Shown here in pieces: positions 58,925-64,000 of a DNA stretch of 64,000 nt (position 1 is its first letter; each line of letters opens with the position of its first letter). The position numbers and the translations under genes are program-made. This DNA is from Ophiobolus disseminans. Taxonomy: Eukaryota > Ascomycota > Dothideomycetes > Pleosporales > Phaeosphaeriaceae. The notes beneath the pieces were generated by a model. It was not told the origin of the DNA and searched no databases. It saw only the letters and a list, made by a program, of their open reading frames with translations. The DNA lies in NCBI GenBank assembly GCA_010093685.1, contig MU006229.1, positions 186,001 to 250,000 on the forward strand, given 5' to 3'.

Positions 58925-60031
58925 TTATTTTCGGCGCTCGGCAACCTTGACGGCAATGCTTTGACCGCTCACCATCTTGCCGTCGAGCATTTGTACCGCC
59001 TGCACCGCCTCGAGAGATGCGATACCAACAAAGGCATACCCCTTCTTGATAATGACCTTGGAGATATTGAAGCCCTGGAAAACGTTCTGGATTACCCCAA
59101 AGGTCACACCGTAAGGAAGGTTGTTGAGCTTGAGATCGGTGGTCTTGAACAGTGGAAGCGGCGAAGGTTTTGCCAGAAGAGTACAGGTACCTGCACGTCC
59201 GCCATTCTTCTTGCCTTTATCAGAGGTGCTCACGCGGATTGTTCGGCCTTCGTACATGATACCCTTTCCAAGCTGCGCTGAGATCGAGTTGGCATCCTCC
59301 TGGCGCACGAAGATGAAACAGAAAGTCTTTCCACCGGGAGGCATGTTGACATCGCGGAGCGGAAAGTCCTTGAAGATCTCGCGGACCTTGTGCGCAGGAG
59401 TGTTGGACTTGATGCCGGTGACGAACAGCATCACATCCTTCCCCTCACCATCTTGACGAGCGACGAGCAGCTCCTCGATTTCTTCATGAGGGACACAGCA
59501 GGCGCTGAGCGTGGCGTTCTTCCAGTACGTACCGGCAAAGCAGAGAACGATGCTCTTAGCCATGTTGGGCTAAGAGCATATATCGTTTGGCTCAAAGCTG
59601 CCATAGTACGGATCGTCATCCGCGACGTGCATGTCGAATTCCTCGTAGACGGGTTCAAGGAGTTGGTTGAGGCTTCGGCCCGTGTGGTTATCAGGAAGGT
59701 TCGTGATCTTGACGGTATGTGACTCTAGCTGATTCTCAAGATTGCGACGAAACTCGGTGAGGAGATTCATCTCGCCCGAGGGAATGGCCTCTTCGGAACA
59801 AATCGACGTTGCCACCTTTTGCCCAGCTGTACCGAAGTGATGATTATCATATTGAGTGGCAGCATGTTGAGCTAGTTCGGGTGTCTTGAAGACTACCCAT
59901 GCGCCGGTACTGCCATGAGGATAAGTGCAAATTTCTTTGATATTCTACAACCCCTCGCGGCCGAACATGGTGGTGACGAAAGGCGACTCCGTATTGTGAG
60001 GAAGATGGTCAAGTCTCAGCACATTCGACAT
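58925..60031 (-). pseudogene. RNA-binding (multi-RRM) gene with two in-frame TAG stops
   Basis: One frame of 369 codons runs from the ATG at 60031 to the stop at 58925, interrupted only by TAG at 59947-59945 and TAG at 59572-59570. Four RRM-like units can be followed: VLRLDHLPHNTE at the start; HTVKITNLPDNHTGRSLNQL; KDVMLFVTGIKSN with the RNP1-like KTFCFIFVRQED; and DLKLNNLPYGVTFG with RNP1 KGYAFVGIASLE. Both stops fit CAG-to-TAG changes, and the reading frame and domain order are otherwise undamaged. No intron that would remove the stops could be found. The last ATG after the second stop (59557) could still give a 211-residue protein with two RRMs. Confidence 0.65.
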
Positions 60032-61983
60032 GATGGCAGATGGTGTTGAGAGTTGATAGCTACGAGAGGTGTTGGGGGTTGAGGGTGCGCTTGTAGAGAA
60101 GGTTAGTATTGAGTTCGGCCAATCTGATATATGGGAAGGGGCTAACTATGACGATAGGGGGAGTAACTAGTATTGGCTTGTATCTGCATTATTCACTTGT
60201 GGGGAATCGGACCCTCCCTTGCTTACCTCGACACTAGTCCGTTTTTCGATTCCCTCCATATGTGCCGGCACCTAAGCAAACACTGTAGTATTGGCACTTT
60301 CATGCGCCTTGGCTCCCGAATATTGTCAAAACAGCCTTCACAAGCGGTCAAACCCGAGATTCCGATGCTACCACCAAACACCCTGAATAACTTGGATCCC
60401 TCGCCCCCTCTGCCCAAGTACAAACTGAGTTGCGTTTTCGTGTATATCGAATCTTATGGTGAATCAGGTATGATGCCTTATTCTTCAGGTTGCAGACGTT
60501 AATTGACTCGATACTACCACATCTACGAGACCGTCTTGTATTCTGAAATGAATAACAAGGCAAGAATCGAAATATGAGCCCCCTCCAAGACCGCACCGCC
60601 GGTGCTGCCCAAATGGCTTCAAACAGAAAGCATTGTCGTTGGTCTATTGTCCCAGCAGAACTATCAGCCGGAGACAGCGCCACACAATATTCCTCCGAGC
60701 TTCTTGGTCCGAAATGGCGACAGAGTATGTCGGGAACTATGGCCACTTACCGGGAAGGGTACTCTTGATACAACCACGAAATCGGGGACGAGGATTTCGG
60801 GATAATCGCAGGCCATGTCCTAGAGGACGACGGCCCAAATTGGGTCCTGACATCTGATTACCTCCGAGGCGGGCCAGCACTTGGTGTTCACCTTCCAATT
60901 CCTCCCACAAATCCCAGAGGTCGCGACCGTACGCATCTCTCCTGAAACAACCCAGCATATTGATGCCAACATGCCGCGGATACATTCAGCTCTCTTGTGC
61001 GAGACTCAACGACTGAGATTCGATCCGCTGCGCTTAAACGTTCAGCAATGGATGTCACGGGCCTTTGAACTTCAAGCAAAACTTGCCGAAGAAGCTACCA
61101 CATTTGCCTTGAAACAAGAATTAGCACAGGTCAAACCATGGGGAAAATTGGCGGAGATCTTTTTATGATTTCCTCCTCAGTGGCCGGAACAGACGAGCGA
61201 CAACAGCAGCACGGTTCCTGATAGTCCAAATTCCGATGTGGCGGTCGATTTCGCATGGATGGCCTGCGTGCCTCCTCATTCCAATATCCATTTCCCCACC
61301 GATCTCCCCATCCAACTCAACCAGCAGAGGAGCAACCCATCTCACCACCTTCCTCTTGCTCCGCTCACACGACGTGGCATGCTCCAAATGATCGCACCAA
61401 TTCCACGTCTGCCACCCCGTGCGCTCGCGCCACCGCACGTGCTTGAGCTTAAGCAAGTAAGCCATCGAGACACTTTTGTACCCGATTTTCGCGAGCTGCT
61501 GCTCCGCGCGCGGCGTGTGCGTATGTGACGTTCATGCCGTGTCGAAGTAGGAGGCTGAGTAGTGATCAAACGGGGCGGGTCACGGAAGGCATATGTGGAG
61601 CTGGGTGTAGGGGCTTGGATGGTTACAATGGCTTGTAGGATGGTAGAGACTCACGTTATACGCTGTCTGGGTGTACGTCGTAGGTTCTGGAGTGGCTGGT
61701 GGAGATCACGCATGTCTACAGTGTATGGACACGATGACATTGTAAACATTTGGTCTACTTTCGGGATGTCTTCGTTGTTAGATCATATAAATCAGTGGCA
61801 GACGGAAACGAGGGTGGGATATCATGAATTATTATTGCCGATTACTTATAAGTAACGCAAAAGGTGAGGAAGCCATTAAATGCATCAGCCTAGGCTACTT
61901 GTCATCCTCCACAAAGAACTTTGAATAATGTTCTGTCCGACGAAGCGGCAATACTGTTCAGTCTGCATGAAGTGAAAGTTGCT
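60032..61983. other. Gene-poor region with one possible relic
   Basis: 1.95 kb. A plus-strand frame at 60881-61168 (95 residues, with THQ-type helical sequence FELQAKLAEEATTFALKQEL) looks protein-like. Sequence just upstream (about 60775-60880) reads as protein in another frame (EIGDEDFGIIAGHVLEDDGP). Together they may be a frameshifted relic of an unknown gene. Confidence 0.35.
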
Positions 61984-62807
61984 CTAGTATTGAGCTTGGT
62001 GGTTGACGACAGGCACACCGTTGTTGTGAACGGGCACGCCGTTGTTGTTGACGGGTGTACCAGCGACATGTTGCTCATGTACAGCCTTCTCGTGATCCAT
62101 CCTGTTCCTCCTGCGGTGGTCCTTGATCTCGTGGAAAGAAGCAGTGATAGCGTGTAGGAGACTAAAAATATAATGTTAGCATTAGGTATAACGAACACAG
62201 CAAGGAGCTGAACTTACGTGCTGATGATAGCCAAGATGAACGTTCCCCACGGAAGATTGCAAGAGTCATCTTGAGGATCCGCATTCGTACCAGTCACATC
62301 ATTCCCCGCGCCATCCTGCAGCCTCGACGGACTATAGCAATGCCTCGCCCCCGCAATCCCACCATTCGGCCTCGTAAGCACCGTAACAGCAATGAACGCG
62401 CCAACGAACAACAAATCCAGCAAGACCCATACCCATCGCAGCGTCCGGCCACCAGGGTTAGCGCTCTTCTTGATGCAGCCGAGCAGCGTCGAGATGAGCG
62501 TGTACAGCACCGCAGCAGCGAGAATGCCCTCGACGGCACCGTATGCGCCGTTCACGCCGCGGCGCGTCTTGATGGAGTTTACCAAGCGGTACACTTTGTA
62601 GAGGCGCTGCGAGAAGGCGCCGAGCGAAATGACGGAGGACAGGAATTGCAGGACGCGGGTCAGGCGCAGGAGCGTGTGGTAGAACTTTCCGCCCTTGAGT
62701 CTGTCGGGCACGAAGCGAGTGAGTAGACCGGTTTGTTCGCGCTTATCGTACACAGGAGCATCGACGAAGCCGTCGGCGGGCTGGCGGGTTGCGTGAGAGT
62801 CGCGCAT
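61984..62807 (-). CDS. Four-helix membrane protein, MARVEL-like
   Basis: Two exons (62807-62218, 62161-61984) give 255 residues. Four transmembrane helices: around LQFLSSVISLGAFSQRLY, GILAAAVLYTLISTLLGCI, WVWVLLDLLFVGAFIAVTVL and WGTFILAIISTLLHAITASF. The loop between helices 3 and 4 has Cys (ARHCYS, DSCNLPW). The cytosolic C-terminus carries a short repeat, VNNNGVPVHNNGVPVVN. The layout matches fungal MARVEL-like proteins associated with plasma-membrane domains. No specific function can be given. The intron has a GTAAGT donor and a GCTAAC branch. Confidence 0.8.
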
Positions 62808-63547
62808 CGTGGAGGTGTTTGGTTGTGAGTGATAGTGTTGTGGTAATGTAGTGTGAGAACTTTGCGGCGTGGGAAGTGCGATGTGAAGACAGCAAGTGCG
62901 TGGAACTTATATCTCAACAACGCAAGCGCGTACCACAGAGTTTCGTTGCCCGCTTTCCTTGCCTGGCTTGTTCGTCACCGCTACGTAGCCACGAAACCTT
63001 GCACGACAGTCCCTGCACACGCAAACTCTTGTGTGTGTTTTCACTATTTGATCGTGACGCCACTGCCAATGAGACGCCTCAGCCACAAGCAGGGCAAAGA
63101 TCAGCAAGTCTAGAAGTGTTGAGGTCGTGGGCACGGTGTCATGTTGTGAGTGTGGCGATACGTCATTGCCCTGAAAACCAGAAGATTGGGTGTGACATGA
63201 CACGAGCCCACTGATATTTTTCGACTTTTGCATCTAATCCTTCCGCGTAGCCGTCTTAGCACAGGATCGCTGGCAGAGATCCTTGTATCTCGTATTGAGG
63301 TCGAAATAAAGAAGCAACCGCTTCGACGTGGTCCGCGGGAGTGGCTGAACACGAGGGAAATGATTGGCCAAAATGTCTTGACAACAGAAAATCCTAAATC
63401 ATTAATGGATCCGGCTTCGTTCTCCCTTGATCGGGACGCTGTCCCTGACCAATGCCTGTCCATGCCCCCAAAACGGTGTGCCACCAGCGATAGAGGAGAT
63501 GAAGACCCTGCCGCAACAACAAAGCCTGATTTTCTTGGACCTATGCC
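62808..63547. other. Intergenic, nothing recognised
   Basis: 0.74 kb upstream of the membrane-protein gene, up to the 3' end of the next minus-strand gene. Frames at 63228-63632 (plus) and 63110-63484 (minus) overlap each other and show no motif. Confidence 0.45.
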
Positions 63548-64000
63548 CTACTCCAAAACTTCAAAGCCCACGAGATCAGGTGCAAAAGCATTGCCGACTG
63601 CGCCAAAGGTAACGACGTTGTTCATGCCCTGAGTGAACCCATCAGCCTCAATGACCAGTCTCCCACTTTCATCCCAGTTGCCACCCGAGAGTGGGAACGC
63701 CCATCTCTTTGCCTTCCCGCCGTTCACCGCCACGGTTATGTTCCTTACGTTATCTCCAAACTCCCACGCAGTCGTGAACGCGTAGTCGTAATTCACAAAA
63801 TCGACGCCCACGAGCTTCTTACCGCTTGATTTCGCGCTAACGTTGGCAAACGTGACGCTAGCGCCTTCGATGATGTTTCCTGCTTTAAAGCCGATGGGCA
63901 AGCATTTGCCTGATGGACAAGACGTGACACGTGCTGAACCAGACATCGACGCGTTTGTGGCGCTATAGTAGGTTGTCGACGATAGTGGAGCAGACGCAAC
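63548..64000 (-). CDS. C-terminal part of a probable GH27 alpha-galactosidase (partial)
   Basis: The frame is open from the window edge (64000) to the stop at 63548, so 150 residues are seen and the catalytic domain lies outside. The visible part is a beta-sandwich like the CBM35-type module at the end of fungal GH27 enzymes: YYSATNASMSGSARV, CPSGKCLPIGF with a Cys pair, LVGVDFVNYDYAFTTAWEFG, and NNVVTFGAVGNAFAPDLVGF at the end. Such enzymes release galactose from galactomannan and related polymers. The family call rests on this module alone. Confidence 0.7.
   Translation of the reverse strand, partial: VASAPLSSTTYYSATNASMSGSARVTSCPSGKCLPIGFKAGNIIEGASVTFANVSAKSSGKKLVGVDFVNYDYAFTTAWEFGDNVRNITVAVNGGKAKRWAFPLSGGNWDESGRLVIEADGFTQGMNNVVTFGAVGNAFAPDLVGFEVLE

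Overview
The window reads as nuclear DNA of a filamentous ascomycete, probably a Dothideomycete. The evidence is short GT-AG introns of about 45-60 bases with CTAAC/CTGAC-type branch points, a dense two-strand gene layout, and typical fungal families (AA9 polysaccharide monooxygenase, CE3-type esterase, GH27 C-terminal region, DUF1772 and DUF7053-like proteins, many F-box proteins, an EB1 homologue and a Vam7 SNARE). The class assignment is inference from gene content. All exon models were built by reading splice sites by hand and checking that the summed exons keep frame.

Layout. 1-6.4 kb: a single-pass membrane protein cut by the left edge, a degraded reading frame, an SCP2-like/alpha-beta hydrolase and a five-exon EB1 gene. 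6.6-25.2 kb: the most unusual part, a four-gene cassette present twice in tandem and in the same order and orientation. Each copy has (a) a minus-strand secreted, cysteine-rich, lysine-rich protein, (b) a plus-strand small secreted six-cysteine protein, (c) a plus-strand six-exon secreted precursor with dibasic sites and a conserved CYDAEHVLEW block, and (d) a minus-strand F-box-type protein. Intron number and phase agree between copies, while the proteins have diverged strongly, so the cassette looks old and maintained.

25.3-48.9 kb is ordinary gene space: DOMON/cytochrome b561 protein, CE3-type esterase, DUF1772 membrane protein, DUF7053-like protein, F-box/LRR protein with a CaaX end, AlkB-like dioxygenase, glycine-rich-domain protein, Vam7-like PX-SNARE, six-hairpin glycosidase-like protein and an AA9 enzyme. 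49-61 kb is a decayed, gene-poor stretch with three broken copies of one F-box-like family, an F-box gene with an in-frame stop, and an RRM gene with two in-frame TAG stops. Several of these stops fit C-to-T changes of CAG codons, as repeat-induced point mutation (RIP) would produce. 62-64 kb holds a four-helix membrane protein and the 3' end of a probable GH27 alpha-galactosidase.

How genes may work together: in the cassette, a and b diverge from one intergenic region, c follows b on the same strand, and d converges on c. Three secreted products plus one intracellular F-box-like product, duplicated as a block, suggest one functional unit. I do not recognise the families and assign no activity.
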